Assembly (NCBI GenBank): GCA_017454075.1
Contig: JAFTDQ010000045.1
Span: 1 to 10,381, forward strand
Origin: Clostridia bacterium
GTDB lineage: Bacteria > Bacillota_A > Clostridia > Oscillospirales > CAG-272
Length of the DNA stretch: 10,381 bases
Direction: 5' to 3'
The notes under the pieces were generated by a model, which saw only the letters and a program-made list of their open reading frames with translations, searched no databases and was not told where the DNA came from. Position 1 is the stretch's first letter, and each line of letters starts with the position of its first letter. A program made the position numbers and the translations under genes. Shown piece by piece: positions 1 through 6,821 of the stretch.

Positions 1-133
1 AGCGAAGCGAGGATGACTGAGGGATTGTTATAACAAAGGCACAGATGATTTGTTCAATCTGTCGCCTGTCGCCATCGCCCGGCCAATCCCTCCGCCTCAC
101 TGCGTTCGGCACCTCCCTTTACACAAGGGAGGC
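1..133. repeat. Interspersed palindromic (MITE-like) repeat, left end cut by the window
   Basis: This is a non-coding stretch bounded by imperfect inverted repeats. The segment 1-27 (ending GAGGGATTG at 19-27) matches the reverse complement of 84-110 (CAATCCCTC at 84-92, followed by the CCTCACTGCGTTCGGC half). Inside are a perfect 12-bp palindrome TTGTTATAACAA (25-36) and the pair ACAGAT (41-46) / ATCTGT (57-62). The right border carries a hairpin, CCTCCCTT (112-119) / AAGGGAGG (125-132). I recall closely similar units scattered through gut Clostridia genomes; that is memory, not a search. The matching outer hairpin on the left would lie just outside the window. No transposase is present, so if this is a mobile element it is non-autonomous. 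Confidence 0.6.
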
Positions 134-143
134 GACTTTTTTT
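112..143 (+). terminator. Terminator-like hairpin with T run
   Basis: An 8-bp stem CCTCCCTT (112-119) / AAGGGAGG (125-132) with a 5-base loop is followed after four bases by seven T residues (137-143). On the plus strand this has the form of an intrinsic terminator. It is also the border hairpin of the interspersed repeat, so it may end transcription entering from the left, or simply be part of the repeat. Confidence 0.45.
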
Positions 144-192
144 GCATCGCTCTTTATCCGAAGAATGTATATTATTGCTCTGCGCTGTTTTT

Positions 193-246
193 TCCACCTC
201 ATCCGGTCGCTCCGCGACCACCTTCTCCTCAAGGATAAGGCTTTCA
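193..246. repeat. Second interspersed hairpin repeat of a different type
   Basis: Two adjacent hairpins are seen: GGTCGC (205-210) / GCGACC (214-219) with a 3-base loop, and CCTTCTCC (221-228) / GGATAAGG (233-240), which has one mismatch. The flanks read CCACCTCATCC on the left and GCTTTC on the right. I recall this arrangement (a CCACCTCATCC box, a variable hairpin, then a CCTTCTCC/GGAGAAGG-type hairpin) as another common intergenic repeat in gut Clostridia, but I cannot confirm it here. No open reading frame in this stretch looks real. Confidence 0.4.
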
Positions 247-284
247 AATGCCGGCCGCGCCTCGACCTCTTTTTTTCTCCGCAC

Positions 285-313
285 TTGAAAACCCGGGCGA
301 AAGATGGTAAAAT
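285..313 (+). promoter_or_regulatory. Sigma-A promoter for the nine-gene plus-strand run
   Basis: The -35 box is TTGAAA (285-290), followed by a 17-base spacer and the -10 box TAAAAT (308-313). Each box is one mismatch from consensus. Transcription would start near 320. The in-frame ATG at 304 lies inside the promoter, so the first gene must start downstream of it, at 355. Confidence 0.7.
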
Positions 314-354
314 ATACATTGAATAATTATAGGCGCCGCGGCGACGGAGGGCGT

Positions 355-771
355 ATGGCTTTTTCCCTGAATCTTTTTCATACACCGATCGTTTCTTTCG
401 AGTCCGTTTCGCTCAGCCTGAGAGGGATGCGCGACGCGGCCGAGTTCCGGATAGTCATGAAGGACGGCGCCGCCGAGGTGTCGGAATACGTCGGGTTTTT
501 CTTACCCGGCGAGCCCCTTCCGGAGCCGGAAAGACGGGTCGTATGCCCCGTCGAACGCGTTCTCTCGCTGCTCAACGGCTGCCGGGTTTACTCCTGGGAC
601 GGATTTCACGGGAAGCATCCGAAGATGGTTAAGGACGGTCTCGCGTTTACGTTCCGGGCGAGAGTTAACGGCGGGAAAGAGATATCCGCGTCCGGTTCCC
701 AGAACTTTCCGAGGCGTTTCGCGGAATTCCGGGACGGGCTCCGGAGCATCGTCCGGGGCGACGGAAAGTAG
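355..771 (+). CDS. Conserved hypothetical protein, 138 aa
   Basis: I do not recognise a named family. The product is a soluble protein of mixed alpha/beta character with no signal peptide or membrane segment. The most distinctive part is the C-terminal half, with YSWDGFHGKHPKMVKDG at about residues 79-95 and SASGSQNFPRRFAEFRDGL at about 111-129, rich in aromatic, Lys and Gly residues. I have an impression of similar hypothetical proteins in gut Clostridia, but no function is known to me. The start at 355 was chosen because GGAGGG (346-351) sits just upstream, although spacing is short at 3-4 bases, and because the earlier in-frame ATG at 304 overlaps the promoter. It is the first gene of the plus-strand run, and the TfoX-like gene follows after 14 bases. 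Confidence 0.75.
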   Translation: MAFSLNLFHTPIVSFESVSLSLRGMRDAAEFRIVMKDGAAEVSEYVGFFLPGEPLPEPERRVVCPVERVLSLLNGCRVYSWDGFHGKHPKMVKDGLAFTFRARVNGGKEISASGSQNFPRRFAEFRDGLRSIVRGDGK

Positions 772-785
772 AAAGGCGGCCGCCC

Positions 786-1073
786 GTGTCTTCGAGCAGA
801 GGATATCTTGATTTTATTATGGATCAGCTCGCACCGCTCGGCTGCGTGACCTTCCGGGCTATGATGGGAGAGTTTATAATATACTGCCGCGGGAAGATAG
901 TCGGCGGGATCTACGACGACAGATTTCTCGTGAAGCCGACCGGGACGGCGGAAAAGCTCCTGCCGGACGCTCCGCGGGAGATCCCGTATCCCGGGGGGAG
1001 GGAGATGCTCCTCGTCGAGGAAGTCGACGACGGGGAGTTCCTCCGCGGGCTGGTGGACGCCCTCGCCGGGTAA
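786..1073 (+). CDS. TfoX N-terminal-domain protein, 95 aa
   Basis: The whole protein is one TfoX/Sxy N-terminal domain. Visible family features are FRAMMGEFIIYCRGKIVGGIYDDRFLVKPT (about residues 23-52), then the PDAPREIPYPG loop (60-70) and the MLLVEEVDD strand (74-82). In Haemophilus and Vibrio, full-length TfoX/Sxy promotes competence gene expression and has a second, helix-hairpin-helix-like C-terminal domain. That domain is absent here. Stand-alone N-terminal domains are common in Firmicutes, where their role is not established, so a competence function should not be assumed. The start is a GTG with a weak purine-rich site (GAAAGGCGG) 14 bases after the preceding stop, which suggests translational coupling. 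An internal ATG at 822 would remove the first conserved helix and is less likely. Confidence 0.85.
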   Translation: MSSSRGYLDFIMDQLAPLGCVTFRAMMGEFIIYCRGKIVGGIYDDRFLVKPTGTAEKLLPDAPREIPYPGGREMLLVEEVDDGEFLRGLVDALAG

Positions 1074-1090
1074 AAGAGAAAGGAAAAACA

Positions 1091-1630
1091 ATGAAGCTGA
1101 TTGTCCCTTCTATGGAATATGACGCCGAGATACAGGCGTACCGCAGGGAGTTTCTCGAAACCGAGGGCTCGATGGACGGATGCGGCTCGCTCCGGAGGTT
1201 CGACGACACCCGCGACTGGCTCGATCAGGTCGAGGCGCTCAGCCGCGAGGAGACGGTCCCGCCCGGGATGGTCCCGTCGACCCAGTATATTTACGTCCGG
1301 GAATCCGACGGTAAAATGGTCGGGGTGATACAGATAAGGCATTATTTCAACGAATATCTCGAAAAATACGGCGGTCATATCGGCTATTCCGTCCGCCCGT
1401 CTGAGCGAAGGAAGGGCTACGCCTCGGCGATGCTCCGCGAGGTCCTCCCCGTGTGTAAGAAGCTCGGCATTGAAAAAGTCCTCATAACCTGCGTCGAAGG
1501 GAACGAGGGCAGCCGGAGGACGATACTCAAAAACGGCGGCGTTTACGAGTCCACGGTTTACGACGAAAAGAACGGCCGCCGGCTCGAAAGATACCTGATC
1601 GACGTCGGGGACAACAAGGATCCGGCGTGA
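1091..1630 (+). CDS. GNAT-family N-acetyltransferase, 179 aa
   Basis: Predicted cytoplasmic acetyl-CoA-dependent acyltransferase of the GNAT fold. Motif A is clear: the strand HIGYSVRP (96-103) leads into the pyrophosphate-binding loop RRKGYA (106-111, the Q/R-x-x-G-x-G/A pattern) and its helix. Motif B is LITCVEGNEGSRRTILKNGG (about 131-150), with the Asn and Ser-Arg residues often seen there. Its N-terminal part, with a long region before the YIYVRESDGKMVGVIQIRH strands (66-84), resembles the COG3981-type predicted acetyltransferases. The substrate cannot be read from sequence. An AAGG-containing ribosome binding site precedes the ATG, 17 bases after the TfoX-like gene stop. Its TGA overlaps a possible upstream GTG of the next gene. 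Confidence 0.88.
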   Translation: MKLIVPSMEYDAEIQAYRREFLETEGSMDGCGSLRRFDDTRDWLDQVEALSREETVPPGMVPSTQYIYVRESDGKMVGVIQIRHYFNEYLEKYGGHIGYSVRPSERRKGYASAMLREVLPVCKKLGIEKVLITCVEGNEGSRRTILKNGGVYESTVYDEKNGRRLERYLIDVGDNKDPA

Positions 1631-1647
1631 CCGGAGCGGGGGTTTTC

Positions 1648-2124
1648 ATGGCAAAGATTTTTATTTACTGCAGCTACAGCGGAAACGGCGACGCCGTCGC
1701 CGCGAAAATGAAAGAAAACGGCTATGAGATAAGAAAGATCGAGCCGGACTTTCCCCTCAGCGAAAAGCTCCTCCCGAGGATGCTCAAGGGAGGCTTTTCG
1801 GCGTTTATCGGTCAGACGCCGCCCCTCGTCGGCTACGACCGGGACGTGAGCGGCTTCGACGAGGTCGCGGTCGGCTCCCCGATCTGGAACGGACGGACGG
1901 CAAGCCCCGTCAACACTGTTCTCAGAGACACCGATCTGTCCGGGAAAAGACTGTCCTTCGTCCTGTACAGCGGCAGCGGATACGCCAAAAAGGCGGATGG
2001 AAAGCTGAGAAAGCTCTATCCCGGCGCAGTGATCATACACCTGAAACAGCCGGCGGACGACCCCGGCGAGCTTTCGAAGCTCGGGCGGCTGTTCCCCGAT
2101 GACGGAGGGAAAGAACAGGCATGA
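1648..2124 (+). CDS. Flavodoxin-like protein, 158 aa
   Basis: A flavodoxin-fold protein expected to bind FMN and act in electron transfer or as a small NAD(P)H/quinone-type reductase. The N-terminal strand KIFIYCSY leads into a phosphate-binding loop YSGNGDAVA (10-18), matching the S/T-x-T/S-G-N-T pattern. The second FMN loop is GSPIWNGRTASPV (76-88), typical of the flavodoxin W-loop, and LSFVLYSGSGYA (102-113) is the third strand plus loop. The start at 1648 is preferred because GGAGCGGGGG (1633-1642) lies 5 bases upstream. A GTG at 1627 overlaps the preceding stop codon and is possible but has no such site. The gene's end overlaps the next start by 4 bases (ATGA), indicating coupling. A redox partner is not evident in the window. 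Confidence 0.82.
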   Translation: MAKIFIYCSYSGNGDAVAAKMKENGYEIRKIEPDFPLSEKLLPRMLKGGFSAFIGQTPPLVGYDRDVSGFDEVAVGSPIWNGRTASPVNTVLRDTDLSGKRLSFVLYSGSGYAKKADGKLRKLYPGAVIIHLKQPADDPGELSKLGRLFPDDGGKEQA

Positions 2125-3542
2125 AGGCCTTCGTCTGCCCGCACTGCGGCGCCGATATCAGATACGATATCGAAAAAGAGGCGATGACCTGCGGTCATTG
2201 CGACAGCGTGATCCGCAGGGAAGAATATCAGGAATATCTCGACAGAAACAATCTGTACGTCACAAACGAGCTCGTGTGTTCCCAGTGCGGGGCGGCGGTG
2301 CTCAGTTATGACGACACGATCTCGACCTTCTGCAGCTACTGCGGCTCGCCCGTCGCGTTCACACGGCGGATAGTCGAGGACAGCCGCCCTGACGGCATCG
2401 TGCCGTTTTCCGTCACAAAGGAACAGGCGGCGGCGCTCTACGAGGAAAAGCTGAAGAACTCCGGCTTTGCCCGGCCCTGGCTTTTCAGCGGGACGAAGGA
2501 AAAGCTCGTCGGCATATACGTTCCGTACTACGTTTACGAGACCGCGTCGGCGGGGCACGTCAGGACGAAGGGCACGAGCAGGACGAGCAGCGGCAGCTAT
2601 ACGACCGTCAGGGAATACGAGATGGAGTTCGACCTCGAGGCGAACTACGACGGGACGAGATTCGACGCCGCCGAGGCCTTCCCCGACAGCATGAGCGAGA
2701 CCGTCGACACCTTCAATCCCGACGGGGCGAAGCCGTTTGAGACCTCCTACCTCGCCGGATTCTACGCCGACGGCGGCAACGTGAGCGAGGAGGCCTATTC
2801 CGGCGTCGTAAAGGGCCTTGTCAGGAACGACATCCGCGGGAGCGGGATAAAATACGGCGGCATTTCGGTAGATCTCGGAAACGTCGATCCGCCGATCGAG
2901 CTTCAGACGAAAAAGCTCCTTCTTCCCGTGTGGCTCAACACGAAGCGGAAGGGGGACCGCGTCACCTATTCGGCGATAAACGGACAGAACGGCGACGTCG
3001 CCGCCGAGATACCCGCCGATCCATTCAAATACGTGAGGATATCGGTCATCACAGCCGCGGCCGTTTCGCTTCTGCTCAACATATTTTTAACGCTCAAGCC
3101 GGACGTTTTCCTCCTGATCTCGGAGATAATTCTTCTCATTTTCGGGATAATTCAGAGAAAATACGCCTCGGACGTGTATATAAGGGAACAAAATCTCGAC
3201 GATATAGGTCGGATCGGGATCCGGGAGTTCGCGAAGACCGCATCCCCCGCCGGTCATCGGCCGCACAGTATATTCAGGAAGGCGGGGAAGACCGTGTGGA
3301 AGTTCAGCGTCCCGCTTTCCGTCAGACTGCGCGGCTGGTGGAAGACGCTGCTCGGTCTGATCGCCGGCGCCGCCGTGCTGCTCTCCGGGACGGTCTCCGA
3401 CCCTGTCTACTACGGGGCCGGGGTGTTCAGCATGATCCTCTCGGTCTGGTCGGACTTCGATCTCATAAGACAGCAGAACGCCCTTTCCTCGCGGGATATA
3501 CCCGTTTTCACCATGAAGAGAGGGGGCGACGGCAATGACTAA
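2121..3542 (+). CDS. Double zinc-ribbon membrane protein, 473 aa
   Basis: Two zinc ribbons open the protein: C6-x2-C9 with C24-x2-C27, and C53-x2-C56 with C71-x2-C74. These resemble TFIIB-type or rubredoxin-like knuckles. A middle domain (about 85-300) has no catalytic motif I recognise, but contains GIYVPYYVYE (131-140) and LLLPVWLNTKRKG...YSAINGQNGDVAAEIPADPFKY, characteristic of a clostridial zinc-ribbon membrane family. Four hydrophobic segments follow, at about 306-325, 328-345, 408-422 and 428-444, so both ends are probably cytosolic. A basic loop (347-405) lies between the second and third. Despite the common label 'TFIIB-type zinc ribbon' there is no reason to infer transcription. It overlaps the TPM-domain gene by 8 bases, and a shared membrane-associated role is likely but unproven. 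Confidence 0.82.
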   Translation: MKAFVCPHCGADIRYDIEKEAMTCGHCDSVIRREEYQEYLDRNNLYVTNELVCSQCGAAVLSYDDTISTFCSYCGSPVAFTRRIVEDSRPDGIVPFSVTKEQAAALYEEKLKNSGFARPWLFSGTKEKLVGIYVPYYVYETASAGHVRTKGTSRTSSGSYTTVREYEMEFDLEANYDGTRFDAAEAFPDSMSETVDTFNPDGAKPFETSYLAGFYADGGNVSEEAYSGVVKGLVRNDIRGSGIKYGGISVDLGNVDPPIELQTKKLLLPVWLNTKRKGDRVTYSAINGQNGDVAAEIPADPFKYVRISVITAAAVSLLLNIFLTLKPDVFLLISEIILLIFGIIQRKYASDVYIREQNLDDIGRIGIREFAKTASPAGHRPHSIFRKAGKTVWKFSVPLSVRLRGWWKTLLGLIAGAAVLLSGTVSDPVYYGAGVFSMILSVWSDFDLIRQQNALSSRDIPVFTMKRGGDGND

Positions 3543-4677
3543 ACTCAGCCCAAAGGCGCTCAACGCCGTTTTCGCCGTCGCGATCGTCATCCTGCTTCTC
3601 CCCTTCGGGGTCGATATTTTCAGGGGAGTTATGAACGGGCGCCGTGAAGCGTCGTCCGGAGGGACCGACGCTTCGAAGATAACTCTTATCGACGGCGCGG
3701 AGCTCTTTTCGGAGGCGGAGGAGGAAAAGCTCCGGGACGCCATGCTTCCCGTCACCTCGTATTATCCCGTCGCCGTCGTGACGACGTCCGACACCGGCGG
3801 GGTTTCGACTCAGTCGTACGCGGCGAGGACCTACAGGTCGGTTTTCGGAGGATCGGACGGGATAGTGTTCCTGATCGACATGGACAACAGATACCTGTAT
3901 CTCTACACCTCGGACTCGAACACCCGACTGAGCGCCGAAAAGTGCGACAGCATAACCGACAACGTTTACCGCTACGCGTCGGCCGGGGACTACGTCCTCT
4001 GCGCCGAAAAGGCCCTTGAACAGACCCGTCAGGTGTTGGCGGGGATCTCGATTCCTCAGCCGATGAAGCACATGAGCAACGCGCTCGTCGCGCTGAGCGC
4101 CGCGCTGCTCGGCGTCTTCGTGTACGTCGTCTCGAAAACGGGTATAAAGCCTCCGCAGGAGGTCTATCAGCTCGACCCGAACAGGAAAAAGAGCATAAGG
4201 ATAAGCAACGTCACCTCAAAGCTCATCCGGACGTACACGTACAGCAACAGCTCGTCGTCCGGCTCGGGCGGCGGAGGAGGCGGCGGCCACGGCGGCGGCC
4301 ACGGCTTCTGCCGCGAAGGAGAGACGGATATGAGAAAAACGATCGCCCGCTGCGGGCTCGACTGTGAAAAATGCGAGGCGTTTATCGCGACGGCGAGAAA
4401 CGACGACGCTCTCAGGGCAAAGGTCGCCCGCGAGTGGTCGAAGCTCAACCGCGTCGAAATAACCCCCGATATGATAAACTGCGAAGGATGCCGCGCGGAC
4501 GGCGCGAAAACGCCGTTCTGCGAGTCCCTCTGTCCGATAAAAAAGTGTTCGGAGGAGAGGGGATACGGCTCCTGCGGAGAATGCCCCGGGTTTGAGGAAT
4601 GCGAAAAGCTCGGAATGATAACGAAAAACAACCCCGACGCGCTCGCGCGGCTTATCGGGGAACGGGAAACGGATTGA
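3535..4677 (+). CDS. TPM-domain membrane protein fused in frame to a DUF3795 domain, 380 aa
   Basis: The N-terminal part is a TPM-domain protein (the Psb32/YgcG type, PF04536 by recognition). It has a signal-anchor segment (about 10-29), the TPM domain (about 50-165, with [20 protein letters not shown] and [18 protein letters not shown]), a second membrane segment (about 180-200), and a Ser/Gly tail with [14 protein letters not shown] (245-258). Such proteins normally stop just after that tail. Here codon 259 is TGC (4309-4311), one base from TGA, and the frame runs on into a complete DUF3795-like Cys-rich domain (266-380). That domain has C273, C277, C280, C316, C319, C329, C333, C338, C347, C350 and C356, likely to bind metal or an Fe-S cluster. 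The predicted topology puts TPM outside and DUF3795 in the cytosol. It could be a true fusion, or two adjacent genes joined by stop loss or sequencing error. Confidence 0.8.
   Translation: MTKLSPKALNAVFAVAIVILLLPFGVDIFRGVMNGRREASSGGTDASKITLIDGAELFSEAEEEKLRDAMLPVTSYYPVAVVTTSDTGGVSTQSYAARTYRSVFGGSDGIVFLIDMDNRYLYLYTSDSNTRLSAEKCDSITDNVYRYASAGDYVLCAEKALEQTRQVLAGISIPQPMKHMSNALVALSAALLGVFVYVVSKTGIKPPQEVYQLDPNRKKSIRISNVTSKLIRTYTYSNSSSSGSGGGGGGGHGGGHGFCREGETDMRKTIARCGLDCEKCEAFIATARNDDALRAKVAREWSKLNRVEITPDMINCEGCRADGAKTPFCESLCPIKKCSEERGYGSCGECPGFEECEKLGMITKNNPDALARLIGERETD
4315..4332 (+). promoter_or_regulatory. Internal ribosome binding site and start for the DUF3795 part
   Basis: GAAGGAGAG (4315-4323) lies 6 bases before an in-frame ATG (4330-4332), which begins with [12 protein letters not shown], the usual N-terminus of stand-alone DUF3795 proteins. 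This preserved start signal inside the long frame suggests the 115-aa DUF3795 protein (4330-4677) is, or recently was, made separately. Confidence 0.6.
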
Positions 4678-4726
4678 GAAGCCCCGTAATTCAGTTTACC
4701 TGCGATTCAGGCAAGGAGAAAACACC

Positions 4727-6430
4727 ATGGCGGAAATCAGAACGGATTTTCCGGTGAGCAAGCCGAAACGTAAGATCCTCATCGTCGAGGACGAATTCGT
4801 CAACCGGCACATCCTGACCGCGTATCTCGAGGACGAATACGACGTGATATGCGCGGAGAACGGCGCGGAGGCCAGGGAAACGATACTCGGGTATGGCGAC
4901 CGGCTCAGTCTCGTGCTGCTCGATCTCATACTCCCGGACGTGCACGGGCTCGACATCCTCCGCTGGATAAAGGAGGACCCGAGGTTCTCGGGGATCCCCG
5001 TTATCGTCATGACGGCGGACTCGGGAGCCGAGGTCGAGTGCCTCAATATCGGAGCGATAGATTTCATCACGAAGCCCTATCCCATGCCGGCCGTGGTGCA
5101 GGCGAGGGTAAGGCGTACGATAGAGCTCTACGAAGACAGACTGCTCATCAGAGAGACGGAGCGCGACGCCCTCACGGGGCTCTACACGAGGGAGTATTTC
5201 TTCCGGTACGCGGGACAGTACGACGATTATCACCCGGGAACGGAGACCGACGCCGTCGTCATCGACGTGAATCACTTTCAGATGATAAACGAGCGTTTCG
5301 GAAGAGCGTACGCCGACGGCGTTCTCAAACGCATGGCCGCGGCTGTCCTTGAGATAACAGAGCGGACGGGCGGGATCGGATGCCGCCGCGGCGCCGACAC
5401 CTTCCTGATGTACGGCCCGCACGAGGACGACTACGCCCCTTATCTTGAAAAAATAGTCTCCGCCGCCTGCGGAGGAGACGCGGGACGCGTGAGGGTCCGC
5501 ATGGGCGTCTGCCCCGGGTGCGACAGATCGATAGAGATGGAACACCGTTTTGACAGGGCGAAGATCGCCGCCGACACGCTGAGAAACAGCTATACGGCTT
5601 TCATCGCGCTGTACGACGGAGCGCTCCACGAAAAGGAGATGTACAACGAACGGCTCATCGACGATTTCGACGAGGCGGTCGCAAAGGGACAGTTTTCGGT
5701 GTGGTTCCAGCCGAAGTACGACATCCGGCCGGAAACGCCCGTAATATGCGGCGCGGAGGCGCTCGTCAGGTGGATCCACCCCACGCTCGGGTTCGTCTCC
5801 CCCGGCGGGTTCATCCCGCTTCTCGAGAACAACGGTCTGATACGCAAGCTCGACGACTATATATGGAGGAGGACGGCCTCTTTCATCTCGGAATGGAGAA
5901 AGCGGTTCGAAAACGTCGTTCCGATCTCGGTAAACGTCTCGCGCGTCGATATGTCCGATCCGGATCTCCCCGAGACGATGAAGGCGATCGCCGATGAGAA
6001 CGGTCTCCCCTGCGAGGCTATCCACCTCGAGATCACCGAGTCTGCTTATACCGAAAACGCCGAGCGCATAATCGAGACCGTAAAGCGCCTGAGGGAGATC
6101 GGATTCGTCATCGAAATGGACGATTTCGGCTCGGGCTACTCGTCGATAAACGCGGTCTCGACCCTGCCGATCGACGCGCTGAAGCTCGATATGGCGCTGG
6201 TGCGCAACGGGCTTAAGGAAAACGGGAACGCGAGAATGCTGAAGGCCGTGATAGACATGTCGGCCTCGCTCTCCGTGCCGATGATTGCCGAAGGCGTGGA
6301 GACCGAGCAGCAGATGCTCGCTCTGAGGGAAATGGGCTGCGACATGGTACAGGGATACTATTTCGCGCGTCCGATGCCGGCCGCCGAGTTCGGCGAATAT
6401 CTCGCCGCGCGCCTTACCCCGAAGGGATGA
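4727..6430 (+). CDS. Response regulator with REC, degenerate GGDEF and EAL domains, 567 aa
   Basis: Likely a phosphorylation-controlled c-di-GMP phosphodiesterase. The REC domain (about 15-130) has the acidic cluster E21-D22-E23, phospho-acceptor D66 in LVLLD, T96 and K116. A GGDEF domain follows (about 146-296, starting DALTGLYTR). Its signature is GADTF at 222-226 instead of GGDEF, with the catalytic Glu replaced by Thr and no RxxD inhibitory site seen, so cyclase activity is unlikely; it may sense GTP. The EAL domain (about 315-562) keeps EAL at 344-346 and N403, E435, D465-D466 (DDFGSGYSS), K486, E522 (EGVE) and Q542, so hydrolysis of c-di-GMP to pGpG is expected. AAGGAG precedes the ATG, 49 bases after the previous gene. 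The Hpt gene follows and is a plausible phosphodonor. Confidence 0.93.
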   Translation: MAEIRTDFPVSKPKRKILIVEDEFVNRHILTAYLEDEYDVICAENGAEARETILGYGDRLSLVLLDLILPDVHGLDILRWIKEDPRFSGIPVIVMTADSGAEVECLNIGAIDFITKPYPMPAVVQARVRRTIELYEDRLLIRETERDALTGLYTREYFFRYAGQYDDYHPGTETDAVVIDVNHFQMINERFGRAYADGVLKRMAAAVLEITERTGGIGCRRGADTFLMYGPHEDDYAPYLEKIVSAACGGDAGRVRVRMGVCPGCDRSIEMEHRFDRAKIAADTLRNSYTAFIALYDGALHEKEMYNERLIDDFDEAVAKGQFSVWFQPKYDIRPETPVICGAEALVRWIHPTLGFVSPGGFIPLLENNGLIRKLDDYIWRRTASFISEWRKRFENVVPISVNVSRVDMSDPDLPETMKAIADENGLPCEAIHLEITESAYTENAERIIETVKRLREIGFVIEMDDFGSGYSSINAVSTLPIDALKLDMALVRNGLKENGNARMLKAVIDMSASLSVPMIAEGVETEQQMLALREMGCDMVQGYYFARPMPAAEFGEYLAARLTPKG

Positions 6431-6464
6431 AACGAAAAAAAGAGAAAAAAGAAAGGACAGAAAA

Positions 6465-6815
6465 ATGCTTACCGTGAACTATCTGCGTCAGTTCGGGGCG
6501 AACGTCGGCGAGGGACTCGCCCGCTGCATGAACAACGAGGCTTTTTATCTGAAACTCGTCACTAAGGCGGTCTCGGACCCTGCCTTTGACTCTCTCGCCG
6601 AGGCCGTAGGCGCGGGCGACGCGGAGCGCGCCTTCGCGCTCGCTCATTCGCTCAAGGGCGTGACGGCGAACCTCGCCCTGACCCCGCTCCTCACCCCGGT
6701 CGCCGCGCTTACCGAAATGTTCAGGAACGGTCCGGCGGACGGCGCCGAAAAGCTCGTCGGCGAACTTCTTGCAAAGCGCGCGGAGCTCCTTTCGGAGATT
6801 TCCAGCCAGGGGTGA
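6465..6815 (+). CDS. Stand-alone Hpt (histidine phosphotransfer) protein, 116 aa
   Basis: A small all-helical protein with the Hpt signature FALAHSLKGVTANLALTPL. H61 is the predicted phospho-accepting histidine, followed by the conserved K64 and G65. The overall length fits a single four-helix Hpt domain with no kinase core. In phosphorelays such proteins move phosphate between a receiver domain and a hybrid kinase. Here the only receiver nearby is that of the upstream REC-GGDEF-EAL protein, which suggests partnership. AAAGGA (6452-6457) lies 7 bases before the ATG. The 34-base gap after the EAL gene is A-rich and contains no hairpin, so co-transcription is expected. No histidine kinase is present in the window; a cognate kinase would have to be elsewhere. 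Confidence 0.85.
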   Translation: MLTVNYLRQFGANVGEGLARCMNNEAFYLKLVTKAVSDPAFDSLAEAVGAGDAERAFALAHSLKGVTANLALTPLLTPVAALTEMFRNGPADGAEKLVGELLAKRAELLSEISSQG

Positions 6816-6821
6816 CGGCCC

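Noticed and set aside
27..57. Possible minus-strand promoter, TTGAAC with TATAAC
   Set aside because: The spacer is 19 bases, the boxes overlap repeat palindromes, and no gene follows within the window.
45..326. Short open frames in the repeat region at the left edge
   Set aside because: They cover hairpin repeats and the promoter, and have repeat-derived sequence and no ribosome binding site.
304..354. Upstream ATG extension of the first gene
   Set aside because: It lies inside the predicted promoter spacer and upstream of the expected transcription start.
786..1073. Competence regulator role for the TfoX-like protein
   Set aside because: Only the N-terminal domain is present and no competence genes are near; stand-alone versions in Firmicutes have no established competence role.
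4691..6025. A 444-codon open frame on the minus strand opposite the REC-GGDEF-EAL gene
   Set aside because: It is antisense to a gene with complete domain motifs, has Arg/Val/Asp-rich low-quality composition, and no recognisable domain. It reflects GC-rich codon use on the other strand.
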